Source: Actinomycetes bacterium (GTDB lineage: Bacteria; Actinomycetota; Acidimicrobiia; Acidimicrobiales; Acidimicrobiaceae). Taken from it: a stretch of DNA of 41,763 bases. Made by a program: the position numbers and the translations under genes. Location of the stretch: positions 1 through 41,763 of the forward strand of contig JAJZFV010000021.1 in the NCBI GenBank assembly GCA_021805205.1, given 5' to 3'. The notes below the pieces were generated by a model. The model was not told the origin of the DNA. It worked only from the letters and a program-made list of their open reading frames with translations, and searched no databases. Positions 34,602 through 41,763 of the stretch are shown here, in pieces. Within the stretch, counting starts at the first letter, position 1, and every line of letters begins with the position of its first letter.

Positions 34602-36234
34602 CCAGAGGGTCGATCACTCAGAGGGATGGAACAGCTTTGGAAGCGATGACTTCGGCTCGATTGCGATACCTAGATCGCGCCACTTGCCAAGTTGGATAAC
34701 TCCTTTTAGGGTTTTGGTGACCTTAGCGATAGCCGGTAGCGGCCTCTATGCCTACGTCAATACAACCACAAAGGCAGTTTCATACCGAGTGGCGATCTCG
34801 AAGATCGGATCGGTGAGTCAGACTATTGACGCGATAGCTTCAATAACACCGTCATCTCAATCTGTTGTCGACTTTGCAACCCCTGGTACGGTTGCGACTG
34901 TTCCAGTTACCGTAGGGCAAAGGGTAAGTGTGGGAGATGTCCTAGCTACCCTCGACTCTTCGAACTTGAATGCAACTGTACAGAGCGATAATAAGATCTT
35001 GGCAGATGATCAGTTGAAGCTATACAATGACCTTGCCTCGCAGACCACCACTACAACCTCTCCTCCTACAACCCTTGTAGATGGTGGACAAGGGTCATCG
35101 ATAAAGCAGATCCAGAGTCAACTAACTGGGGCCGAGAGCTCACTTGCTTCCGCCCTCGCCCAAGCAGACTCAATCTGCTCCGCTCCAGCGGTAAGTGCCT
35201 CGAGCGGCAACTCCACTACCTTAAGTGGTCAGGTAAAGTCTGGGAGCAACCAAAGCCAAGGGACTACTTCCACTATCGGTGCAGCAAGCCCGTCTCCGGT
35301 ATCGGGAAAGTCGACGACGGCTACAACTTGTTCGAGTGCTATCGCGACTGCTAGCAGTGCCTCGAATCAGGTCTTGTCCCTCACAGCCGAGCTAAATAAG
35401 GCGGTTAGTGTCGCGACCACCCAAGCCAACACTAACGGATCTGGCGCTTCCACAGGAAGTTCGTTACGTGGTACTCAACCACCTATCCAGCCAGCTACGC
35501 AAACGCAGATAGCTCTCGATAACGCCAATGTATCCTTGGCCGAAGCTAACCTTCAGGAGGCGAATACGGCGCTGGGGTTGGCTACTTTGAAAGCCCCGAT
35601 CGCGGGTGTCGTGGCAGCGATAGGCCTATCTCCTGGCTCAACTGTGAATGGAACTTCCAACACTTCGCAGTTTGTGATCATTGGCAGTGGTGACGACTAC
35701 GACGCTACCTTCTATGTCACGCCGAGCCAGCTACCTCTACTTCGCCTTAATCAATCTGCTAGTGTCGAACCCGATTCGACCAAAACCTCAGTTGCCGGAA
35801 CTATATCCTCGATAGGGGCAGCCGTAGGAACCTCAACTTCGCCGACCTATCCCGTAACTGTGACATTTGCCGATCCAAACCTTGGCCACCTTTCGGGTGA
35901 TCAAGCACAAGTTACGATCTCGGTGGCGACAGCCGCAAACGCAGTCGTGGTTCCAACCTCTGCGGTTTCGACAGATGGAGTCAATAGGTACGTAACAGAG
36001 GTGAATGGTTCGTCTACAAAGAGGGTAGCGGTATCGGTTGGAGTGGTAGGCAGCATCTACACCCAGATCACAGCAGGATTGAGAGGTGGCCAAACGGTAA
36101 TGCTCGCTAATAATTCTCTACCTATTCCGGCAACATCATCGCTGACAACACGATTTGGTGGCTTCGGGGGCGGTGGCCTAGGGGGAGGCTTTGGCGGTGG
36201 GGCAGGACGAGTCCTTCGAAATGCGTTAGGGTGA
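34594..36234 (+). CDS. Second membrane fusion protein (adaptor) with Gly/Phe tail
   Basis: 546 residues from TTG 34594. The TM anchor is near 37-56. The lipoyl halves are TPGTVATVPVTVGQRVSVGD and LKAPIAGVVAAIGLSPGSTV, separated by about 200 residues rich in Ser, Thr and Gln that should form a long hairpin with disordered insertions. The beta-barrel domain follows and the last 30 residues repeat GGFGGG-type units. The frame is open from 34540, but GGGAGG (34583-34588) sits five nt before TTG 34594. That start overlaps the lipoprotein gene by 8 nt, so translation is coupled. It is only distantly similar to the first adaptor, so this is not a simple recent duplication. Confidence 0.86.
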   Translation: MANQRVDHSEGWNSFGSDDFGSIAIPRSRHLPSWITPFRVLVTLAIAGSGLYAYVNTTTKAVSYRVAISKIGSVSQTIDAIASITPSSQSVVDFATPGTVATVPVTVGQRVSVGDVLATLDSSNLNATVQSDNKILADDQLKLYNDLASQTTTTTSPPTTLVDGGQGSSIKQIQSQLTGAESSLASALAQADSICSAPAVSASSGNSTTLSGQVKSGSNQSQGTTSTIGAASPSPVSGKSTTATTCSSAIATASSASNQVLSLTAELNKAVSVATTQANTNGSGASTGSSLRGTQPPIQPATQTQIALDNANVSLAEANLQEANTALGLATLKAPIAGVVAAIGLSPGSTVNGTSNTSQFVIIGSGDDYDATFYVTPSQLPLLRLNQSASVEPDSTKTSVAGTISSIGAAVGTSTSPTYPVTVTFADPNLGHLSGDQAQVTISVATAANAVVVPTSAVSTDGVNRYVTEVNGSSTKRVAVSVGVVGSIYTQITAGLRGGQTVMLANNSLPIPATSSLTTRFGGFGGGGLGGGFGGGAGRVLRNALG

Positions 36235-36315
36235 CCGGGCCATACTTCGGCTTTCGATATACCAAGATCGACCTTACAGCTATGGGCTAGAGGGGGTGGT
36301 TTTTCGACTTTGAGG

Positions 36316-38112
36316 TCAAATATTGCGCTTGAGTGAATTTAGGGTGGTAGGTATGGGCACGATTCGAGACCGGACGTACTCCCCAGCGCCTTTACCTTGA
36401 GGGTCGTTTCGAGTCGATGATGAGACTCCGTCACCCAAAAGGCCTTCGACTATAAAGTTCAGAGCTAATAGATTGTCGAATCGATAGCGAAGAACCTTGA
36501 ATTTAGCAAAGTCAGGAAAGAGAGACTTGAACTTCTCCTCGGTTAGGAACCCCTCGAGCCACTCATAGGAGGGTGAATCGTTGACGAAGATCCCAATATT
36601 ACAGTCCCCTCCCTTGTCCCCTGAACGAGCACCCACGATGGCTCCAAGGGGAGCCATCGTCACCGTGGTAGTTTCAGATAGGCTACCTAAGTTGGCGCGA
36701 TCGTTTTGAATGGCTGCTAATCTGACTGCGAGTTCATCGTAAGACGAATAGTTACTTGGTCCCTCGATCGTGAACTGGGAGTCTTCGACACCTACGAGCG
36801 ATACCATCTCTACTACCGAGCTTCGTTCTATCAATGCTGGTATGTATCTATCGAAGCGCGATGCCGACCCTGGGGGTGTGGTGCTATGGAAGCCCGCGTA
36901 GTTGGAGAGGGCTAGTTCAACTATTGCATTTGAAAATCGTCTGCCTGCTAGCTCCTCATTTGACGACGCTACCGATACCTTGAGGTATGAATTGGCCTCT
37001 TCGTTCGAGGGCGGGTCATCCTTGGCCGCCTTCGTTAATTCGGTTTCGAATGAGTCAAATTGACCGATATCTAGCTTCAACTTGAGGTGTTCTATTAGGA
37101 GATCTGCTTTTTTTTTGGGATCAAGGCCAGTTATTACCGCGGTCATGGAGTTGCGATATCCGCCGTCTACCAAAAGTGATACCTTGAGGTCGTCGGTCGG
37201 CGCCAACCCCCTAGTTTCGCTTACGCGAACTTCGTTCTTAGCTATTTGAGAAAGTTTGATCGTTGAAAAGTCAGCAATTACATCGGGGTTTAGATACAAA
37301 GGTGACGAGATCTCGTAGAGGAGTTGCGACTTTATCGTTCCGATGGATACAACTCCTCCTGAATTTGCGCTCTTTGTAATCACCGATGATCCGTCGTCAA
37401 AGATCTCTGCTATCGGTAGACCGAAGAGTCCAGGATCTTCTATCTCATCGATAAAGGAGTAGTTACCGCCGCAAGCTTGAGAGCCGCACTCAATTATGTG
37501 GCCCGCCACCAGTGCTCCAGCCAATTGGTCAAAGTCGCTTTGCACCCAACCGTGGAAGTAGATCGCAGGCCCCATCGCAAGCGCCGCATCGGTGACCCTG
37601 CCGGTGATTACTACATCGGCTCCCAACTCGAGCGCCTTGGCTATACCAAATGCCCCGAAGTAGCAGTTGGCAGCGGTCACCTCTTCGCCGCTTAGATCTA
37701 TTGGTCTGTGGTCGTGAAGGTGGCGGAGTAGTTTCACCCCCGACCCCTCACACTTAAGTAGGTCATCGCCGTCTACTACTGCCACCTTGAGGAGATAACC
37801 CGCCTCGCGACAGTGGATATCTAAAAGCTCAGCCAGAAGACGTGGAGCGACCCCACCGGCATTTGTTATAACCTTTACCTCGCGCTCCACGATGGTCGAA
37901 AGATTTTCCCGCAGTTGACCCACGAAGGTCCGCGCGTATCCTTGCCGATCATCCTTGCGTCGCGACTTATTCAAGATCGACATCGTGAGTTCAGCTAAAA
38001 AATCCCCCGTGACGTAGTCGACATCACTATGGAGCAGAGCGCTCAGTCCATCGGCTCGGTCACCGTAGAAGCCTGAAAAATTTCCAACTCTTACCGACTC
38101 ACTCGGCGTCAT
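36316..38112 (-). CDS. AtuA family (DUF1446) protein
   Basis: 598 residues, full length for the family. Conserved blocks are GFYGDR at 15-20, YVTGDFLAELTM, TNAGG near 83, VTGRVTDAAL and, near the C-terminus, GARSGDKGGDCNIG, the family's best signature. AtuA was first linked to citronellol/geraniol (acyclic terpene) breakdown in Pseudomonas; its biochemical role is not well settled. ATG 38112 has AGGAGG five nt upstream. The gene closes a minus-strand cluster with an acyl-CoA carboxylase and a TIGR03084 protein, which supports a role in branched acyl-CoA metabolism. Confidence 0.88.
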   Translation of the reverse strand: MTPSESVRVGNFSGFYGDRADGLSALLHSDVDYVTGDFLAELTMSILNKSRRKDDRQGYARTFVGQLRENLSTIVEREVKVITNAGGVAPRLLAELLDIHCREAGYLLKVAVVDGDDLLKCEGSGVKLLRHLHDHRPIDLSGEEVTAANCYFGAFGIAKALELGADVVITGRVTDAALAMGPAIYFHGWVQSDFDQLAGALVAGHIIECGSQACGGNYSFIDEIEDPGLFGLPIAEIFDDGSSVITKSANSGGVVSIGTIKSQLLYEISSPLYLNPDVIADFSTIKLSQIAKNEVRVSETRGLAPTDDLKVSLLVDGGYRNSMTAVITGLDPKKKADLLIEHLKLKLDIGQFDSFETELTKAAKDDPPSNEEANSYLKVSVASSNEELAGRRFSNAIVELALSNYAGFHSTTPPGSASRFDRYIPALIERSSVVEMVSLVGVEDSQFTIEGPSNYSSYDELAVRLAAIQNDRANLGSLSETTTVTMAPLGAIVGARSGDKGGDCNIGIFVNDSPSYEWLEGFLTEEKFKSLFPDFAKFKVLRYRFDNLLALNFIVEGLLGDGVSSSTRNDPQGKGAGEYVRSRIVPIPTTLNSLKRNI

Positions 38113-38206
38113 GGGTTCCTCCTAATTTTTCGCCCCTACTTGATATCTGGATCTCGATTGGAGGTTTTCCAGGTTCCAGGGTCGGTATAAATGGCAAATC
38201 CACCAT
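38099..38206 (-). CDS. Possible small ORF, 35 residues, overlapping the atuA-like gene
   Basis: ATG at 38206 opens a frame that begins MVDLPFIPTLEPGKPPIEI and ends at TGA 38101-38099, 14 nt inside the downstream gene. It almost fills the gap between the TIGR03084 gene and the AtuA gene, and its end position would allow translational coupling. Against it: no clear ribosome site before ATG 38206, very short length, and no family that I recognise. A different frame in the same gap is also open. Confidence 0.3.
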   Translation of the reverse strand: MVDLPFIPTLEPGKPPIEIQISSRGEKLGGTHDAE

Positions 38207-38228
38207 CGATTGGTCTATCGTCTAGCTT

Positions 38229-39026
38229 TTAGGTGAGGTCATATCGATCTGGATCCACCCGCGACGGGTTTCCTGCAAAGGCTTGAGCGATGTCGAGATA
38301 TGAATTAGCAATTTCGCCGTTAGCTACGAGATCGAGGCTTCTCCTCGCTCTTCTCTGGGTAACAAGGAGGGCATAATCTTTTGCGCTTCCGCGGATCGAG
38401 TTTTTTGCACTTTGATCGCCTTTTGAGTAGATCGAACCCGACGGTAGCACTAGTTCGAGGTAGATCGGCTCAGTTGGAGGAGTCAAATTGTGGATTACAA
38501 AGGAGAAGGCTATGGTGGCAGAGCCGAGAAAACAGATGTGGGAGATTCGATCAGTGAAGGGTTTTTCTTTGCCGAGCGCATCGTAGACGTCCAAACCATG
38601 GGCGAATGTCTCCATGAGCCGCGCTGATGTTGCGCTCATGGCTGACATCTCTGGCCCATACCAAGGGACTCTCTGATTCGAAGGTGTTGTGCTAAGGAGT
38701 GCGATCATGGAAGAGCGAGCATCAATAAAGCTCTCAACTACCTTGTCTATAGCCAACAGTCGCATCTCCTCAGTAGCGATTTCGACCCCTCCAGCAAGAA
38801 GTCTCTTCTTTGCGACCTCGAAGCCCTCGCGGTCTTCGATCGCTAGGGATAGGGCACCGTCGAAGTAGGTCAGATGTTTGATGGAGTCAGCTACGTCCCA
38901 ACCTTTGGCTGGAGTTCGAGTAGTTAAAGCTTCGAGTCTCTCTGCTTTGATAAGCTCAATCAACTCATCGGATTCGTCTTTGAGATCTTGTACGAGCCTT
39001 TGGTAGGGGTCCATTGAATAGTCCAT
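38229..39026 (-). CDS. TIGR03084 family protein (DinB/mycothiol-dependent isomerase-like fold)
   Basis: 265 residues from ATG 39026. The N-terminal half resembles the DinB-like/MDMPI metal-binding four-helix fold: GWDVADSIKHLTYFD holds a conserved histidine, and ETFAHGLDVYDALG holds a second His with nearby Asp. These could bind a divalent metal. Members of TIGR03084 are actinobacterial and of unknown function. ATG 39038 is also in frame, but GGAG lies six nt before ATG 39026. The gene lies between the acyl-CoA carboxylase alpha gene and the AtuA gene on the same strand, a neighbourhood I know from other actinobacteria. Confidence 0.8.
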   Translation of the reverse strand: MDYSMDPYQRLVQDLKDESDELIELIKAERLEALTTRTPAKGWDVADSIKHLTYFDGALSLAIEDREGFEVAKKRLLAGGVEIATEEMRLLAIDKVVESFIDARSSMIALLSTTPSNQRVPWYGPEMSAMSATSARLMETFAHGLDVYDALGKEKPFTDRISHICFLGSATIAFSFVIHNLTPPTEPIYLELVLPSGSIYSKGDQSAKNSIRGSAKDYALLVTQRRARRSLDLVANGEIANSYLDIAQAFAGNPSRVDPDRYDLT

Positions 39027-39168
39027 TTGGCACTCCATGATCGGTTAGTTTCTTGCTTAGATACGAATTGTTGCCTTTTTACTACCATCTGGCGATGAAT
39101 GGTCAAATTATTTGTTTGAAAGCGTCGACGATCACCTAAGTCGAGTGAACGTAGACTTATCGCACTTG

Positions 39169-41175
39169 TCACGGGCTGATCTTCGCTACGGTCACGCCTC
39201 GATCGATCCGTTGATTTAGAGATACGTATAGCTCTTCGACCTTTCCGTCCGATGGAGAGATTATCGGTTGTTCGATCTTCATCGCCTCGATTACCGCAAT
39301 TGTCTCCCCTGTTTTTACTTCGTCGCCGACTTCGACCATTACCTTGGTAATTGTTCCAGCCATCTTGGTCGTAAGAGATCCAAGTGCGACCTGCTCTTTT
39401 CGCTTGTATGAGGAGACCTTGGTAAAGGGTATCGATGCCGTTGCGACCTCGATAATAACCACTTCACCACGACTTTTATATGGAAATCTTTGCCTTAGCC
39501 CATCTGTCTCGATGACAATAGAGTCTGGTCTAACTGTATACGAGGTAGGGCCGATATCGATACCGTCGGCTTCGAAGCTAACCCGGTTTTGTCGGTCGCA
39601 CCTATATTTGATCTCCACCTCTCTTTCATTGATTTGAAGGTCGAGGCTAAAAGCCTTGCTCGGAAGGTTGCGAAAGGAGGTGGGCAGGTTGGAAAGAGTT
39701 CCTCCGGAGCGCACTGCTCGGTCTATAAAGTAGATCGCCGCTGCGGCCACTACTGCCTTAGGCGGCTGTTCGCTAAGGCTATTCTCATCCGCTCTCTCTA
39801 ATAGTTGGCCTATGTAGTTGGTTGAGGTAAAGCGACCTTGAAATATCTGGTCTCTGCTGATCGTACGAAGCAGTTGAAGGTTGGTGTCGACTCCTGCTAC
39901 ATGGGATGTAAAAAGACCATGAGCAAGCTTCGATATGGCCGTCTCTCGATCTCTTCCGTGGGTAACTACCTTTGCGATCATCGAGTCGTAGAAGATCGAC
40001 ACTTCATCGTCGCTTTGGTAACTTTGATCTACTAGATCGAAGTTTTTGAGTTCGATCGAGGTAATCCTTCCAGACGAAGGAATGAATCCCTCGCCGGTCG
40101 ACTCTCCATAGATTCTGGCCTCAATGGCGTGACCTTGCGTCTCTATCCCCTCTAACTGGCGCGGAAGGCTATAACCCATAGCCATCTCAAGTTGAAGCCC
40201 AACTAGGTCGAGGCCGGTGATGGCCTCAGTTACGCGGTGTTCAACCTGCAGGCGGGTGTTGACCTCGAGGAAGTAGAAGCGGTTGTCCTTTGTCACTACG
40301 AATTCAGCAGTTCCGAGGTTGGAGTAGTTTATAGTTGCAGCCAAAGCCTTGGAGGCATGGAAAAGTCCCATTCGAACGTCGTCGTCGATCGAAGGAGAGG
40401 GTGCCTCTTCAACTACCTTTTGAAACCGCCGCTGTATCGAGCACTCGCGCTCGAATAGGGTCGTAAGGTTTCCGTAGTTGTCTCCGATGATCTGAACTTC
40501 GATGTGTCTGGGATCTTCAATGTAGCTCTCCACGTAAAGCGTTGGATCCCCGAAGGCAGACTTAGCTTCGCGCTGAGCCGCTTCGATCTCCCCCAAGATT
40601 TCATCTATCTTCGGTACGAGGCGCATCCCGCGCCCTCCTCCACCGAAGACCGCTTTTATCAGATAGGGTGCCTCAATCGACGAGGAGATCTTCGCCGCTA
40701 GTTCTTGGTCAAGGTTTGTCTGTGGCGTAACTATCACCGAATTAAGAACCGGAACTTGGGCTTGATACGCTATCTCTTTTGCTCGTGCCTTTGATCCTAG
40801 GGCTGCTATTATCCGTGGCGGTGGTCCTACAAACATAAGTCCAGCATCTGAAACCGCTTGAGCAAATGCTGCATTTTCCGATAGAAATCCATATCCAGGT
40901 GCAACTGCATCACAATCCATGGCAACAGCGGCTCTGATGATCTTATCGATACTTAGGTAGCTAACCGATGGGTGGCTCTCTCCGAGATAGTGAGCTACGT
41001 CCATATCGTCTAGATAATTCAATGATCTATCCGCCTCTGAATAGATCCCTCTTGGAGAGATTCCATATTGCCGGGCGGTTGTAGCTATACGAGCGGCGAT
41101 CTCGCCTCTATTTGCGATAAGGAGATTCTTGATCGGCCTTATGGTGTTTTTGTCGTTACATTCTAAAAACGCCAT
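39169..41175 (-). CDS. Acyl-CoA carboxylase alpha subunit (biotin carboxylase plus biotin carrier)
   Basis: 668 residues. The biotin carboxylase part begins NLLIANRGEIAARIATTA and has the ATP-grasp glycine loop KAVFGGGGRGM and the catalytic region FYFLEVNTRLQVEHRVTE. A linker (BT-like) region follows. The C-terminal biotin carrier has VIEAMKIEQP with biotinyl lysine K633. The layout is that of the methylcrotonyl-CoA / long-chain / propionyl-CoA carboxylase alpha subunits. The acyl specificity lies with the beta subunit. The gene overlaps the beta subunit gene by 20 nt, so the two are coupled. About 140 nt separate it from the TIGR03084 gene. Confidence 0.95.
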   Translation of the reverse strand: MAFLECNDKNTIRPIKNLLIANRGEIAARIATTARQYGISPRGIYSEADRSLNYLDDMDVAHYLGESHPSVSYLSIDKIIRAAVAMDCDAVAPGYGFLSENAAFAQAVSDAGLMFVGPPPRIIAALGSKARAKEIAYQAQVPVLNSVIVTPQTNLDQELAAKISSSIEAPYLIKAVFGGGGRGMRLVPKIDEILGEIEAAQREAKSAFGDPTLYVESYIEDPRHIEVQIIGDNYGNLTTLFERECSIQRRFQKVVEEAPSPSIDDDVRMGLFHASKALAATINYSNLGTAEFVVTKDNRFYFLEVNTRLQVEHRVTEAITGLDLVGLQLEMAMGYSLPRQLEGIETQGHAIEARIYGESTGEGFIPSSGRITSIELKNFDLVDQSYQSDDEVSIFYDSMIAKVVTHGRDRETAISKLAHGLFTSHVAGVDTNLQLLRTISRDQIFQGRFTSTNYIGQLLERADENSLSEQPPKAVVAAAAIYFIDRAVRSGGTLSNLPTSFRNLPSKAFSLDLQINEREVEIKYRCDRQNRVSFEADGIDIGPTSYTVRPDSIVIETDGLRQRFPYKSRGEVVIIEVATASIPFTKVSSYKRKEQVALGSLTTKMAGTITKVMVEVGDEVKTGETIAVIEAMKIEQPIISPSDGKVEELYVSLNQRIDRGVTVAKISP

Positions 41176-41763
41176 AACCTGTTGCCCCTTCTACTTTATT
41201 TGAGTGAATCGCTGAAAGTGCAATCGATAAGACGCTTCTGGTATCTCGTGGATCGATGACGCCATCGTCGTAGAGGCGACCAGACATAAAGAACGCCTCT
41301 TGCTCGGTGGTTATTTGATCTTCGACGGCCTTACGCTGGAGCAGGTCCGCCTCTTCGTCAAAGGACTGATCTTTGGGGGTCGACGCCCTTGCAACGATGG
41401 ACAATACCCCGGCAAGTTGTGCCGCCCCCATAACCGCACTCTTAGCATTGGGCCATGAAAAGACGAATCGGGGTTTAAATGCCCTTCCACTCATTCCGTA
41501 GTTCCCGGCGCCGAAGGAGGCTGATAGGTTGAGGGTTATGTGGGGAACCTTTGAATTAGCAACTGCATTTATCATCTTTGCCCCATCTTTGATGATCCCA
41601 TTTTCTTCGTAGTTCTTACCCACAATGAAGCCGGTTGTGTTGGTCAAGAAGATGAGGGGAGTATCACGCTGATTCGAGAGCAGTATAAATTCGGTCGCCT
41701 TTTTAGCCTCTTCAGAGAAGATCACCCCTTTGCTATTGCCAACAATTCCGATCTCCCATCCGG
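41156..41763 (-). CDS. Acyl-CoA carboxylase beta subunit (carboxyltransferase), partial
   Basis: The gene runs off the window edge; 202 complete codons of its 3' end are present. The visible part starts GWEIGIVGNSKGVIFSEEA and includes PLIFLTNTTGFIVGK, ASFGAGNYGMSGRAFKPRF and FSWPNAKSAVMG. These are the second-domain signatures of the crotonase-like carboxyltransferases, closest in pattern to methylcrotonyl-CoA or geranyl-CoA carboxylase beta subunits. Together with the AtuA-like gene this points to branched-chain acyl-CoA (leucine or isoprenoid) carboxylation. The true start is outside the window. Confidence 0.93.
   Translation of the reverse strand, partial: GWEIGIVGNSKGVIFSEEAKKATEFILLSNQRDTPLIFLTNTTGFIVGKNYEENGIIKDGAKMINAVANSKVPHITLNLSASFGAGNYGMSGRAFKPRFVFSWPNAKSAVMGAAQLAGVLSIVARASTPKDQSFDEEADLLQRKAVEDQITTEQEAFFMSGRLYDDGVIDPRDTRSVLSIALSAIHSNKVEGATGYGVFRM

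Overview
The window looks like chromosomal DNA from an actinobacterium of only moderate G+C content (about half, judged by eye). The gene set is a good match to acidophilic iron-oxidising Acidimicrobiales such as Acidithrix or Ferrithrix. The reasons are: a complete GlgE alpha-glucan pathway, a TIGR03084-family protein next to an acyl-CoA carboxylase and an AtuA-family protein, an actinobacterial-type MscL, a MurA with aspartate at the fosfomycin-target position, and many genes with weak or no Shine-Dalgarno sequence. The taxon is an inference; no rRNA or marker phylogeny is in the window. I see no phage, insertion sequence or CRISPR array.

Layout. (1) 1-4342: the distal part of the F1Fo-ATP synthase operon (atpA, atpG, atpD, atpC). 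It ends in a perfect 17-bp palindrome that also contains the first candidate start codon of the next gene, a 2H-phosphoesterase/GNAT fusion (4392-5369). That gene overlaps convergently with glpX (fructose-1,6-bisphosphatase II). (2) 6317-7634: a 1.3-kb AT-rich spacer with several inverted repeats and no intact gene. (3) 7635-18976: glgP, an enoyl-CoA hydratase, meaB, murA, an MFS transporter with an extra N-terminal domain, an S9 peptidase in an operon with a beta-hydroxyacid dehydrogenase, and a divergent HxlR-type regulator with a zinc-ribbon-like tail. (4) 19120-26235: glgE-treS-mak-glgB. (5) 26271-27889: mscL with a C-terminal zinc ribbon, tRNA-Leu(UAA), and a serine beta-lactamase-like hydrolase. 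(6) 27975-36234: a two-component system followed by a compact export cluster (membrane fusion protein, ABC ATPase, MacB/FtsX permease, lipoprotein with two repeats, second membrane fusion protein). (7) 36316-41763, minus strand: acyl-CoA carboxylase beta (partial) and alpha subunits, a TIGR03084 protein, a possible 35-residue ORF and an AtuA-family protein.

How the genes work together. TreS, Mak, GlgE and GlgB form a complete route from trehalose/maltose through maltose-1-phosphate to branched alpha-glucan, and GlgP can release glucose-1-phosphate from it. GlpX supplies gluconeogenic hexose phosphate. The carboxylase cluster together with MeaB suggests branched-chain or odd-chain acyl-CoA degradation through methylmalonyl-CoA. 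The export cluster is the most unusual unit. It has two different adaptors for one ABC transporter plus a lipoprotein, and four of its exported parts carry short GGFG-type glycine/phenylalanine motifs, so they may contact each other outside the membrane.
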